DNA from: Wyeomyia smithii
Lineage: Eukaryota > Arthropoda > Insecta > Diptera > Culicidae
DNA length: 64,000 nt
Direction of reading: 5' to 3'
NCBI RefSeq assembly: GCF_029784165.1
Contig: NC_073695.1
Location: 215,501,493 to 215,565,492 of the forward strand
Positions 1 through 11,560 of the stretch are shown here, in pieces. The notes beneath the pieces are model-generated. The model saw only the letters and a list, made by a program, of their open reading frames with translations. It was not told the origin of the DNA and did not search any database. Positions within the stretch are counted from its first letter, which is position 1. Each line of letters opens with the position of its first letter. A program made the position numbers and the translations under genes.

Positions 1-665
1 TTACTAATGCCCACTATCACACAGAGACTGCATTTCACTGAAGTGCCTCACTGCATCAGCCGCTATCGATGCTGCGATCCGCTGCAACTAGTTCGCTATC
101 CATAGCCATGCCGCCGTGGCCATGCCGTTGTAGCCGCTATACGCTGCCATTGTTATCCACTGTCCCTGCATCAGCTGGCCCAGCCGCTATCGTTGCTGGA
201 ATCCGCTCGCTATCCATTGCTACGCCACAGCTATGGCCGCTTTCCGCCATCGCTGGTATCCACTGCACTGTTGTCGCTGTCTAGAACTATTATGTGCGGC
301 TTCGGCTGAAAAAGGCTCTTATATAGGCCAAATAGCATGTTTTAAATTGCAAAGTATATGATTCTGTCGACCGTGCTTGGGAAGCAATCATATAACGACC
401 AACCAGAGGTCGAATTTTTCGTTTTAACAAGGCTTCACTGTTTTCAATAGTACAATAGTGTGAATAATAAAATTACAATTATCTTCTTTTTGGAAGAATC
501 TTAGAAGATTTTACACTATATTGCTGCAAGAACGAAGGAAATCCATCGAATACTAACCGATTTATTAGCATTTGAAGTTAGACATATTTCTCACTTTTTT
601 TCGGTTTTAGATTTTCATTTCACATCCCTATGTAGCCGAACTTCCTGAGAGAAGTATTCTACTCC
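1..665 (-). repeat. Promoter-bearing repeat, copy A (cut by window edge)
   Basis: This is the reverse complement of the unit seen again at 4779, 12181 and 13702. On the minus strand it begins near 665 with the palindromic motif GAAGTAGAATACTT and continues through the block TTCGGCTACATAGGGATG. It then reaches an inverted CCAAT-like site near 400, a TATATAAG box (318-325) and a leader-like stretch rich in degenerate GCGGATAGC/GCATCGATAGC words. It runs off the window at base 1, so its 3' end is missing. No coding sequence is visible. The family is not one I can name; similarity to the other copies is clear by eye, with scattered substitutions and short indels. Confidence 0.8.
295..410 (-). promoter_or_regulatory. 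Promoter-like module of copy A
   Basis: On the minus strand a CCAAC/GTTGG site near 400 (CCAAT in the other copies) lies about 75 bp upstream of TATATAAG at 318-325. About 30 bp further on is an initiator-like TAATAG leader near 290. Spacing matches copies B and D. Promoter activity is inferred from motif order only. Confidence 0.45.
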
Positions 666-1369
666 AAAATGTTCTGTGCAGTGGTTTCGTATGGGAGGCA
701 AGATATTCATTCGTCTTCAAATAAACGATCAATCCAAGAATTTTCATGATACCCTGAAAGAAGGATGTTACTCACCGTCAAGATTAACATTTGAGTTCAA
801 AATTTGTGTTGATCATCTGCATCGAATTGTCTAATTGTCATAGTTCAATCTTGATTCCGAACTAGATTTTTTGAAGAAGCTTCATAATTTTAGAATAAAT
901 ACCAGTATTTGTTGTGAGTCGAAGAAATAGTCCAACATGCATTTTAAAAGTGGCTAGCCACTACGGGTCAACTAGTTACACAATATTACACATTTGCAGG
1001 ACTTTCACTTTCAAAGTATTTAGGTTTTGTTTCGATATTTTGATAAAGCGTACATGGTAAAAAGAGGCAAGAGCAGGCATGATGGCAATACTTTTTCTTT
1101 AGCTCAAGTACCGACAACCGTTGCAAGTTCCATTTGTCCCAATCTACTCATATTAGAGTACGGCAAGCATCATTCACAGTACGCGCGAAAGTTGGATGGT
1201 GCGAAACAACATCAATATTGCGAAATTGGCGCAACTGTTGATAATTTTTTTTTTATATTTTCAGCATTCATACAATTACAATTTTGACATCTCTTATTTT
1301 GATTTTTTATTTTATGATGTTTACAATCATCGAAAGGATTTGTAATGACTTGAAATTCCTGAGGTTTCC
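666..1369. other. Unassigned AT-rich sequence
   Basis: No gene, terminal repeat or tandem array is recognisable. The longest open frame (1027-1287) has no recognisable motif and looks like chance. Confidence 0.6.
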
Positions 1370-2195
1370 TCTGAATACGCGCAAAGCCTGAAGGCAGCGA
1401 AATGTTGCAGTATAGTAAGAGCAGGCATTAACATTGCAGTCGTTGATGCTTTGAGGTTCCTCGAGAGAATTGAGACTCTGAGGATCAATGCCCTCAGCAA
1501 AGTACTATCATAACGTAAAGTTGGAGTTTGAAGAAATGAATCAACTGTATCATCGCGAGACACGTGGGAATTCTTCGAGGAACTCAACGCAACCCATGCA
1601 GGCTGTGTACCGCGAACCGGAATGTGTCGGGATGGAAATCGAGAAATCTAGACGAACGAACGTGAGGTACTCGATAAGTGAAAGCAGTACTACGATGAAC
1701 ATCTAGATGACGCATTGACATGCATCTTTAATAAATCCAGCCACTTCATCTACTCGCTGACGACGTGGACCCTGACGGAATGACGTTCCAGGTTGATGTA
1801 CACCAATCTAAAACGTGAATCAGAAAAGGTTGAATTGAAGATGAATACGTCGATGACGCAGTATCTCGAACCGCTACAGTGTGCGAGGGCTCGCATATAT
1901 GACAGTGCAGCAATCTAGGTGATGGATGTATCTGTGAACCTTGGATCATTGGTAACGTCAGACAACGATTGTAGCAGAGAAATACGACGTATTATAACTG
2001 GTCGTGCCTATTACGGACTCCATAAGACCTGGTCTGGTGAACTACTGGTACGAGACATGGACAATGCACGAGAAGGACAGTTGTTTTTGAACGACGTGTG
2101 ATTAAGACTATCCTGGGTGGAGTATGTACGGATGGCGTACGGTAGCAAAAGATGAACTACGAGCTGGCGTGGCGAACTCGTGGAGTTTCGCCTCC
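1370..2195 (+). pseudogene. RTE-like LINE relic, heavily decayed (copy 1)
   Basis: This stretch is an old copy of the same non-LTR family as 32210-36180. Corresponding blocks occur in the same order: the CAAAGCCTGAAGGCAGC block (1384), the region upstream of RT ending in CACTACAATGAAC-like sequence (1690), the ATAAATCCAGCCA block before the RT active-site region (1731), the GGTAACGTCAGACAAC block (1951) and the C-terminal GTTTTTGAACGACGTGTG block (2082). Frames are broken many times and much of the reverse transcriptase domain is deleted between about 1705 and 1720. Nothing functional can be made from it. The assignment to the RTE clade rests on the longer copy, whose endonuclease and RT read as RTE-type without an RNase H domain. 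Confidence 0.7.
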
Positions 2196-4778
2196 TAGTT
2201 CCGTTTAAAAGTCATCCATCACCGACTTTGTGGCAATGTTGCTTGAAGGTTTTGTTAATCGAAGGAGTGACTTGGAGCCTCAGATGTTCACAAGTTAAAA
2301 ATTACATTTTCTTTTAGTTTTACTGTGACTAATCTAAAATTTGCTAAAATATACTCAAAATGTTGTATATGTACTAAAAATGGGAAATAGAAAAATGTTC
2401 CAAACGATAAAATAAACGAGTGATATATGTATAAATCGATTTTCTAAAAAACTCTCATCTCATAAAAGGCTGTAACTTAATCAATTTTGTTAATAATAAA
2501 AACTAATAAGAAGATAGTTTTGATTCAAGCTAGAACAATGTATCCTTATCTAGTACTTTAACACACACAAATAAGTGGCATTTTGAAAAACACTCCATGT
2601 ATAAACAAGCAAAATACAGTTCGACCTCACCGTTATTCATGTGGTTAACGTTGCGTGTTGCCCCGTGCGTGCTCGCTATCTTTCAATCGACTTCTAATTG
2701 ACCGGTCATCGGAAAGTTCATACTTGCCGTCCAGTCGACCTGACGTTCTCTATGATACCAGCTGGCTAGACCTGATGCTGGTACTGCACTCTCTCTCTCC
2801 ATCTATCGCTCGATCGGTCTGCGTGTGCTCATGCACTTTCCAGGACGGAAAAGATAAAACCAAACTCATCAAACGTTGCTCTCATACTGCGGACCCTATG
2901 GCCGAGGCGTTGCAAGAATACGCAATAAAATATCGTTCATAATTACTGGCGCTTGATTTTACGATTCACATATAAATTTTCCCCGCTCAGCTCAGCATCG
3001 AGCATTGGGCGACGCTGAATGGAACCAGCTAATAGAGCGTCAATACCTACCGTATTTATCTTCACTTCGGATCGCTCATTGCACGCGGTTCTATCTCGTA
3101 AATTAGCTTTTCATAAAACCTCAATTTTCTCCGTCATTCATTCTTTTCGTCAGGTTCGCGCCGTCGTCACCGGCCGCCATTCCAATTGTTCCGTTGGCTT
3201 CGTGATGGAGTGCAATTTTCAGCTATCGTGGTGGCGAAAATTGGCAGTGCAGCTTGCTCTTTTCGGTCGTTGCTATGGTGGCCGTTCCCGCGTGCCGATT
3301 AAAAGCACCTACGTAGGTACGTGCTGGCCAACTTTAACTTCCCCTTGAACTTTTTGTTGGCTGTTTTTCAGTTACTAGCACTCGTGTAATATAAAACAGG
3401 GGGTAGTTAAATTTTACAATCCACAATTTTACAAACAAAATTTTACAATTTTTCGACTATTCTGGTCGACTATCGGTCCTCAACCGTTGACTCAATAGTC
3501 AGTCGACTGGTTTGATGGGTTTTAAAATAATAGTCCCCCCTGCTGGGCAATGCTTTTAGCTTCGATCGTAATTATAAATCATCTCATTTCGACTCTGGGG
3601 CTTTTCAATATGATAAGATGATTATTTAATTATCATGTTTGTTTTTCGGTTCCTCTGTGCCAGCCAACCAACCAGCAGCAGCTTTTCGCTTCGTTCGGAT
3701 GCGAGGGAAAGATAGAGAAAGAGACAGAACGTGGTCGTGTGGTTTGCCAACCGACGGGGAATCACTCATCGTCGTCATCGCCGATCGGTCAACCAGAAGA
3801 GCGTCCAGAGTAGAGATGTATCATAAAATAAGCAAGCTCCGCAGGCTCTATTATTAAAGTGTCAGTTTGTGTGGCTCATACTGGACGGAAATGTGATCGG
3901 GAATAATGGGTCCAGAATCCTTTTGGGTGAACTGGTCAGTTTCGGGTGGAATTGTGCTACCCTTTTGCCGGAACAAATTAGGTGTACAAAAGAGGTTTTG
4001 CTACAATGGCGGACGGAAACATATGTCTGAACTGTGGACTTACCACCGATGGTGGGCCTGCGGTTGCAGATCCAATTATACACAATACAATTTTTACTAT
4101 ACTACTTGCCTGAAATTTCAAGGACAATGGCCGAAATAAAAGATAATGCAAATTGCTAATAGACTTCTTTACAAAAAATTAATTTCGGTGAAAGATAAAA
4201 TCCAATTATTCTTGAAGGAAAAATTTCAAATATTCTTGAAAAACAGTCTCTATAAGAGGTATCTTGAATATGTTTCATTGTTATTTTGCGAAATTTTTTT
4301 TGTCATAAGTTAGCATGGGAGTTGCAAATTATTTTCAGGCTGCAACTCGTGACTTTTTGAGGTGAAACGATATTGAATTCACAAACGACCGAATTCGAGC
4401 CACCACTTCGAATTTAAGGAAGCACAAGTCTTGGAAATATGATGTGTTCTCTGTCAAAAACACTATTTTATAATAGCTTCACCGCAGCAAACATAAAATA
4501 GCGTTTTCACAAATGACGCATTAACTGTTACCGAGTCTTGTGCTTTTGAAAATTCTGAAATTTAAGCTTGCAGGATGTGCATAATCTGAACTTTATTCAG
4601 CCGAACTCAAAACCAGAAAGTTTATTCGCGAGATAACGAACGGTTTGATTGAAAAGTTGGTGGTTGCGACACTTTTGCGATTCAGTGAATCTTATGATAC
4701 CTTACTGTTATTGTTTGTAGCTCTAAAAGTGATGAACAACTTTCCTCATTAATCGACAAAATCATTTAGTTTTGTTTT
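2196..4778. other. Gene-free interval
   Basis: Seen: an AT-rich stretch (2280-2640), a more GC-rich patch (2640-3350) with no credible ORF, three spaced copies of ATTTTACAA at about 3412-3455, and another AT-rich stretch to 4778. The open frames here (2655-2942, 3019-3348, 3639-3857) carry no recognisable domain. The GC-rich patch is the part most likely to be non-repetitive. Confidence 0.5.
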
Positions 4779-5280
4779 GAAGTAGAATACTTCTCTCAGG
4801 AAGTTCGGCTACATAGGGATGTGAAATGGAAATTTAAAACCGAAAAAAAAAAGAAAAATATGTCCAATTTCAAATGCTAATAAATCGGTTAGTATTCGAT
4901 GGATTTCCTTCGTTCTTGCAGCAATAGATTGGAAAATCTTCTAAGATTCTTTTCAAATGCAGATAATTGTAATTTTATTTTTTAAACTATTGTACTATTG
5001 AAAATAGTCAAGCCTTGTCAAAACGAAAACTTCGGCCTCTGATTGGTCGTTATATGATTGCTTCCCAAGCACGGTCGACAGAATCATAGACCTTGCCATT
5101 TGAAATGTGCTATTTGGCCTATATAAGAGCCTGTTTCACCCGAAGCCGCTCATTATAATTCTAGACTGCAACAACAGCAGTCCTCCCTTAGCAGCAAGCA
5201 GCAGCAGTAGCAGTGCAGCAGACAACGGCCACAGCTGTGGTATGGCAACGGATAGCGGAGCGCGTCTCAGCATCGATAGC
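4779..5280 (+). repeat. Promoter-bearing repeat, copy B, 5' part
   Basis: It starts with GAAGTAGAATACTTCTCTC and runs through the conserved block, CCAAT-type site (5041-5050), TATATAAG (5120-5127) and the AACAACAGCAGTC leader. The hAT-like element that begins at 5281 interrupts it. The repeat resumes at 11561 with the continuation of the same GATAGCAG-rich region. Confidence 0.8.
5041..5165 (+). promoter_or_regulatory. Promoter-like module of copy B
   Basis: GATTGGTCG (inverted CCAAT box) at 5041-5049 is followed 79 bp later by TATATAAG at 5120-5127. An initiator-like CTCATTAT lies about 31-35 bp after the TATA start. The same order and spacing occurs in copy D. No downstream ORF is linked to it. 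Confidence 0.5.
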
Positions 5281-5539
5281 AGGGCTAGTAGCGAGTCACT
5301 TTTTAGTGACTTTGTCACTATTTTGAGCCTAGTCACTAAAAAGTCACTATTTACGCTAAAAAGTCACTATTTTACGACAAAATGGTCACTAAAGTTACTT
5401 TTTTAGCTTTAAATGTATAAATTAACTATTGTTGTATTGCAACATACTTTAGAAAGCTTCCTTCTCATTTACAGAATATTTGAACAGCTCGGTTTGTAGG
5501 GTATTTTTGTTAACTTTTCCATCATAATAAAATTTCCAT

Positions 5540-6312
5540 TCAAATAAATTGAAGCGAGTGGAAAACCGTCATTCTCGGCCGGTCATTGTGATTAAACCAG
5601 TCGAGTCTTCTCAATCTAGTGAAGATACTAGAATTTTTTGAAAAATAATTTAGATCCTAAAATACACAAAATTAGAAACTTTAGAAACGGGAAAGCAGGT
5701 TCGATAATTGCTGAGTGTGCAACAGGAGAAAACATTGAAGTCGTGAAAAAGGACATTGAAAGCAATTTAGGTGAAAAATATAATGCTGTTATTCCTACAA
5801 CCGCTAAGCCTAAGTTGAAAATTGTGGGAATGAGTGATCAATATTCCCCCGAAGTCTTTATTGACTTGTTAAAAAGTCAAAATGAAGACCTCGGTATCAA
5901 TGAAGTCAAAGTTATTGCTCAATTTGTAAATTCAAGCTTCAAATATAATAAGTATAACACTATTATTGAAGTTGATAAGGACACTTTTAACCACTTGATG
6001 ACTGCTGGTAAAGTAAACATTGGGTGGGATAGGTGTTCGATTCAAGAGGCCGTCAATGTTTTACGTTGCTTTAAATGTGGAGAATTTCGTCATAAAAGCA
6101 CAGAGTGTGGTAATCCTGAAACATGCTCCAAGTGTAGCGAACTACATAAGACATCGGAATGCTCATCGACTGATTTTAACTGCGTAAATTGTTTAAAATC
6201 TAAGAAAGAATTTCATTTGAACTTGGACGTAAAACATCCAGCATTTAGCACGCAGTGTCCGGTATATCGGAGACTGTTTGAAAAAAAAAAAAAGCAACAT
6301 GTTGTTAAGTAA
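5540..6312 (+). pseudogene. LINE A ORF1 (gag-like, three zinc knuckles)
   Basis: ORF1 of a non-LTR retrotransposon, which would encode the nucleic-acid-binding chaperone of the RNP. The open frame from 5638 to 6312 gives 224 codons. Three zinc knuckles are visible near residues 143-190: CFKCGEFRHKSTEC, then CSKCSELHKTSEC, then a degenerate C..C...H repeat. There is no ATG at 5638; the frame opens with TTG after a TAG at 5629. Another frame, continuous in sense with it, runs upstream to about 5540 and joins at the T-run 5634-5639, so one indel in that run has broken the frame. The 5' end of the gene is absent, so the copy looks 5'-truncated. The TAA stop lies 16 bases before ORF2. The family is of the Jockey/CR1/I type; the exact clade is not resolved. 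Confidence 0.8.
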
Positions 6313-6328
6313 ATAGCAGCTGAAGCAA

Positions 6329-9134
6329 ATGCAATGTGAGAGGAAGCGAGAGATAGTTTATCTAAATATTGCTGGTTTATCTACAAATTATGCCGCATTG
6401 CGGCATTTTGTGGAAACAACACGTCTGATGTTAGTATTGCTGGCTGAAACTCATATAGTAGAAGCTGATGCATTTGATCAATATAACATACCGGGTTACA
6501 AAGTTGCTTTTTGCCTTTCACACTCCAGACATACTGGAGGGGTTGCTATTTACGCCAAGGAATCTGTTAAATTCAACACTCGGTTAAACGAATGTGTTGA
6601 AAACAATTGGTTCCTGGGTATATCAGTTGAAAGAGGCATGACGATGGGAAATTTCGGAATTGTATACCATTCCCCCAGTTCAAGTGAACAGCGTTTTTCG
6701 GAAATTTTAGATAACTGGTGGGAGAGTTTTGTAGATTTAAATAAATTAAACGTTATCGTTGGTGACTTTAATATTAATTGGCTTAATGAACCAAATTCGA
6801 ATCAATTAAAGCAATTAGCAGATTTTTTCAATTTGCGACAAACTGTTTGTCAATATACAAGAATTTCCAGACAATCTAGTACATTAATAGATCGCGTGTT
6901 TTCAAATTTTGATAATGTTCATTCCTTTACAGAGGCCGATTACAAAATTACAGATCATGAAACAATTTTTGTTTTTATTGAGAATGACCAAAACCGTGAT
7001 GATGAAGTAAAGATAAAGAGCTGGAACAGATATTCGAAACAAGCAGTGTCTCAACTTGTTTCGAGAAGCTTGGATTTTCAACCAGTAACTGGTGATTTGG
7101 ACAATAAAGCAGCTGTTCTTACCAACACGCTGAAAGAATGTACCAATAGTTTAGTTTTAGAAAAACATGTAAACTTGCATAATGCAAACAGCTGGTACAC
7201 TTTAGATCTTCTGCGTTTAAAACGAAAAAGAGATAAAAGGTACAAGCAGTTTTACAGAAGTAACAGTAACGATGATTGGTATTGGTACACCGCGGCGCGT
7301 AACATGTATTCACGTGCCTTGAAAAAGGCTCGGTGTGAATATATACAGCGGAAGATTGATCAACATCAAAATAACAGCAAACAGTTATGGAAAATTTTAA
7401 AGAAACTAATGAAAAGTAAAGATTGTAGCTCGCAATTCATAACTTGTAATGGCTTAGAAGAACAATCGGCGCGAGTAATAGTAAATAAATTTAACATTTG
7501 TTTCGTTAACAGTGTTCAATCGATAAATCAAAGCATTGATTTGGTCAATGAGCCGGACGAGATAATACAGCCGATCAATAATAACTGTAGCTTTGATGGT
7601 TTTCATCCTATTACTTTTGCAGAGTTGAAAGATATTTGTTTTTCTTTGGAGAGATCGGCTGGTATCGACAATGTCAACGCAAAAATAATACAAGATTGCT
7701 TTCATGTCATTGGACACGATCTGCTGGACTTTATTAATGAATCACTGCAAACAGGGCACGTGCCTGAAGTTTGGAAGGAATCACTTGTGGCTCCTATCCC
7801 CAAGATCACTGGGACGGATAAAGCCGAAGAGTTCCGTCCCATTAACATGTTGCACACATTAAAGAAAATATTAGAACTTGTTGTAAAAGGCCAGCTGATT
7901 GATTATTTAAATCGTAATGATTTGCTAATTATCGAGAGGGGCACTCTTGTAAGTCTGCATTGAATCTGGTGTTAGCAAAATGGAAAGAAAAAATCGAGGC
8001 TAAAGAAACTATTCTTGCTGTATTTTTGGATCTAAAACGCGCTTTTGAAACAATTTCTAGGCCCTTATTGTTGCAAACATTGGAGCGCTTTGGTATCGTA
8101 GGGACAGCATATAAATGGTTTGAAAGCTATTTGTGTGCTAGAACTCAGAAGACTCGTTTTAATGATTTTGAATCGGATTCCATTGCTAATACACTTGGTG
8201 TACCGCAAGGAAGTGTTTTTTTTTGTTCATAATTTATATTAATGACATGAAGCGAGTTTTACGGTTTTGCGATATAAATTTATTTGCCGATGACACTGTT
8301 CTGTTCATTGCAGCGAAAAATCCAAACGATATTGTTGCACTTTTAAATCAAGATTTACATTATCTGGCGAATTGGTTGAAATTTAAACAGCTTAAATTGA
8401 ATATTAGTAAAACACAGTACTTGATTATTTCTTCTGCCAACTCCAGACCAGACGTAAACATTGTAATTGATGGTGAGACGATTGATCGCGTAAATGAATT
8501 AAAGTATTTCGGAGTTATTATTGATGACAAATTAACTTTCAAGTCTCACATAGATAATGTCATCAAGAAAATGGCGAAAAAATACGGTATTTTGTGCCGT
8601 TTGAAAAATGAATTGACTGTTAGTAGTAAAATTAGTCTTTATAAGTCAATCATTTCACCACATATAGATTTTTGTTCATCCATAATATTTCATGCAAACA
8701 ATACACAAATGTTGAGACTGCAGCGCTTACAAAATAAAGTAATGCGATTAATATTAAGATGTAATAGATACACTTCCTCGAGTTTTATGCTGGACGCATT
8801 GCAATGGCTTTCTGTGAAGCAAAGAGTATATTTTTCGACAATGGTGTTTCTATATAAGATTTTGAATAATATGCTGCCTCGCTATTTGTGTGATCGAATT
8901 GATAGAGGAAGTGATTTTCATAGGTACAACACTAGAAACGCGGATGATGCTAGAACACCACATTTTTTATTCGGAAGATCACAGAACTCTCTGTCGTACA
9001 AAGGAATAAACTATTTCAATTCGATGCCAAGACAAGTGAAACGTTCAGCAACAATGGCGGAGTTTAAAAGGCTTTGTATTTCGCACATAAAGTCTGTCTT
9101 GTGGACAGATTATATAGAATTTTTTGTAAATTAA
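6329..9134 (+). pseudogene. LINE A ORF2 (endonuclease + reverse transcriptase), frameshifted
   Basis: ORF2 nicks the target and reverse transcribes the element RNA. The first frame, 6329-7963, has an APE-type endonuclease with LAETHIV, VGDFNINW and TDHETI motifs over about residues 1-220, then the start of the reverse transcriptase with FRPINMLHTLKKILE. The frame shifts near 7940, where a few codons are also missing, and continues to 8232 with FLDLKRAFETI and GVPQGSV. It shifts again in the T-run 8215-8223 and continues to 9134 with the catalytic FADDTVLF. No RNase H domain is seen. Three frames are needed, so the copy is dead unless the homopolymer indels are assembly errors. It is read downstream of ORF1 in the same orientation. 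Confidence 0.85.
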
Positions 9135-9469
9135 TGACGAAGATTGTAAAATTCAAAATTTTTTTCTAATTTATTGGGTACATTAAGTTATTATGTTCAT
9201 TGATGATGATGGATTTTTGTTTGAATATAGCTATATAATAATTAATATTAGAGTTAAAAAAAATGAGTCGGCTACACATGTTTGAGCCACGTGCGCGTAG
9301 ACTGACATAGACAATCTGGATATTGAGTACATCAGGTTTAAACCCCTGAAATTGAAACAAAAAGCATAATGGGTTGATAAGTTGCTTTTTGGGTTACTGT
9401 CACCTTTATTTTCTTAATTTATTTGCTTTTACGATTTAAAAAAAGGGTTCGGAGAAAAAAAAACTGAAA
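9135..9469 (+). other. LINE A 3' UTR and AT-rich flank
   Basis: A-rich sequence follows the ORF2 stop. The element's 3' end is not certain; runs of A at 9257-9264 and 9440-9446 are candidates for a tail. No target-site duplication could be matched by eye. Confidence 0.35.
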
Positions 9470-9720
9470 AGGCTTGGGTCTGCCTGTGGACTGTAGAGCT
9501 CGTTATCGGGAATTACAGTGTCATAGGATCTCTCTCGTAGTTCTGGATCGTTATCCAGAACCAATTCTGATTAGTTAAAGCTCCTAAATGTTAGGTTCAA
9601 TTCCTAACCAAGTCCAGATAATTTTCGGGTTGGAAACGTTCTGAATGAGCCTTGGATCAATGTTATTGAAAAATCGTTTATTTTTTATTTATTTTCAAAT
9701 TATTGGTATTCTTTTGAAGG
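9470..9720 (+). mobile_element. tRNA-derived SINE-like segment
   Basis: GGTTCAATTCC at 9594-9604 fits the Pol III B-box consensus. Just upstream is a perfect 8-bp hairpin, GTTCTGGA/TCCAGAAC (9540-9561), and downstream is TTTTCGGGTTGGAAA (9616-9630), which I associate with mosquito tRNA-derived SINEs. The A box is not clear and the ends are approximate. Confidence 0.4.
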
Positions 9721-10290
9721 GTTACTATGTCTGTATTAATAACCAGTCCGATATTTGTTTGTCAACTGGTTACATTGTATGACTCTATATAATATCTTAC
9801 TTAGATAAATCGACCAGCTCAAACCGATGTAGGGGTATGAGGTGGGACCATCATCATCTTCATCATCATAGAAGTTTCATGCCAGGAAATGTTTTCAAAT
9901 TTCTCATTGAAGTTAACAGTGCAGAATAGTTACGAACGAATTGTCTAAGAGCTGCAAAGGAATGTAAAGGTTTATTCTACAAGCTACTCGCGTCTTAAAC
10001 CAGCCGAGCTTATATTGTGCATAGTCGTGTTTAAGTCTCAATTCGTAGGATTTTGCTTTCAATCATCCGAACCTACCGGTGTTTACCAGATACCATTTCG
10101 AAATTCCATAATGATAACCCGTTCTACGCATATTTGTCCCATGCTGCAAATCAAACAAACGAGTGTTTAGTGGGACGAATTTGATTAGAAAATATCAAGT
10201 GGGTTAAATATGCGTGGAAAATCATTGATGGGACAAACAGGCTTAGTATTGTTTTTGCAGATTTTCGGAACGAACAATGCTATTTTTACT
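9721..10290. other. Unassigned sequence between SINE-like segment and mariner relic
   Basis: No gene is seen. CGCATATTTGTCCCAT at 10127-10142 is nearly the same as the arms of the perfect hairpin at 16498-16550, and may mark the terminal repeat region of the adjacent mariner-type relic. Confidence 0.4.
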
Positions 10291-11165
10291 ATATTTTGAA
10301 AAACCCCTCCCTTAGTTAGCTTAACCAACTTCAAACGCTTTTCGAAGCTGTCACAGGCGGCACGGATTCCCAGATTTTCTGGATAACCGCTTTACAAGTT
10401 GGAGATTTTGTAAAAAAAAAGTTTATTGAGTTGAGATCAGGTAAACTTAACGGCAATTTATTTCTTTTCGAAAAGTCCCTCGAATTGTCCCTATACCAAC
10501 CTTGAGTCAAGTTCGCAGTATGCGCTGATGCACCGTCTTGCTGGAACATATAGTAATTAGCTCTGAAGAGTTTTCGAAGACACGGGGTAACGTTTTTTTC
10601 CAAAACTATCGTTTTATAATAAACAGCATTAAATTCGGCGTCTTTGTAAATGAAAATCAGAGGAAGTTTACTCGCTTTCAAATTGCTCCCGAGACCATCA
10701 CTAAAGCTGTACTCTGCAATCGAGGAACACTCCTTTAGAACTCTGAAATGTTGTCTCTTGCTGCTGCCCACATTCGATTGTTTTGTCTAAGCAGTCACAC
10801 TCCAGGCCAAATAGTTTCTCATCAGAAACAATGAACCTGCGAACAGCGAGTTGTGAAAGTATTATTTTCACTCTATCGAGCCTCTTTTTCTAAAAGAATC
10901 GGCCAAAATATTGTGGACCGATTCAATAGATATACTCAGATGGGTGGGCATTAAAAACTGAACGTTATCATTTCGCCGGACACGCTTCTTCATAACAGTC
11001 ACAATTTTACGACTTGCGGCATCCTTGCAGATCGTGGCTGACAGAATTTTCAACGATCCCCCAAAGAGAATGTTTCCTTGTATTTTTCGATGGTTCAATA
11101 AACGAAATCTCTCTTAGCGCCTAGCTTCACACGATTTCACTGACCAAACATCGTTTTACTACGAC
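10291..11165 (-). pseudogene. mariner/Tc1-type transposase relic
   Basis: Decayed DDD transposase read on the minus strand in at least three frames. An N-terminal piece (11098-10868) ends in SIESVHNIL. A middle piece near 10822-10795 contains VSDEKLFGLE, matching the first catalytic Asp region of mariner transposases. The C-terminal piece (10771-10331) has FQQDGASAHTA (second Asp) and LSLPDLNSINFF, the degraded SSPDLNPLDY motif (third Asp). About 32 residues lie between the last two Asp residues, close to mariner/maT spacing after decay. C-terminal coding similarity seems to continue past the stop to about 10291. It lies inside the hAT-like composite, 3' of LINE A and opposite to it. It is non-functional. 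Confidence 0.8.
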
Positions 11166-11560
11166 TTTCCGGATTTGTTACATCGCACATCAAGAACTAA
11201 ATACAACTGACAGTGACAGACCACCAACACACCAATGCGTATTCGAGAGTGCATAGATTCGTTCACGTACTTTCATAAACACTTATAACTCGAAAACTTG
11301 TATTCGAATATATTGAAAAAGGTGTTATTACAACCATTTCAATGTGCTATTATGATACAGATTTTAGTAAGACTTTTTTCCTACGAGAACAAATCATTGC
11401 ACATCCTATGTTCTAAAGACATAAATTTCAGATAAAATTTAATTCATTTATGGTTCAACAATAAATTTCAAAACCCTCTTTTGTATATTTTTGGTCACTA
11501 TTTTAATGAAAAAAGTCACTAAAGTCACTATTATTTTGCTCCAAGTTCGCTACTAGCCCT
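11166..11560. other. Right-hand interior of hAT-like element
   Basis: AT-rich, without a gene. The last 70 bases carry three GTCACTA subterminal words before the inverted terminal repeat. Confidence 0.5.

Larger units (their letters stand above)
5281..11560. mobile_element. hAT-like composite element
   Basis: The ends are exact inverted repeats: CAGGGCTAGTAGCGA at 5280-5294 and its reverse complement ending at 11561. The flanks are TCGATAGC (5273-5280) and GCGATAGC (11561-11568), a 7-of-8 match to an 8-bp TSD if the ends are taken as AGGG/CCCT. Just inside both ends are many GTCACTA/TAGTGAC words (about seven in 5293-5400, three in 11495-11530), typical of subterminal transposase-binding motifs in hAT elements. 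No hAT transposase is visible. The interior holds a LINE, a SINE-like stretch and a mariner relic, so it is non-autonomous or has been gutted by later insertions. Confidence 0.7.

Noticed and set aside
69..284. Open frame with residues PQLWPLSA, similar to antisense frames at 5136-5336 and 12659-12865
   Set aside because: The shared residues follow from DNA similarity of the repeat copies; frames differ in length and have no known domain. It stays a curiosity, as it would be antisense to the promoter module.
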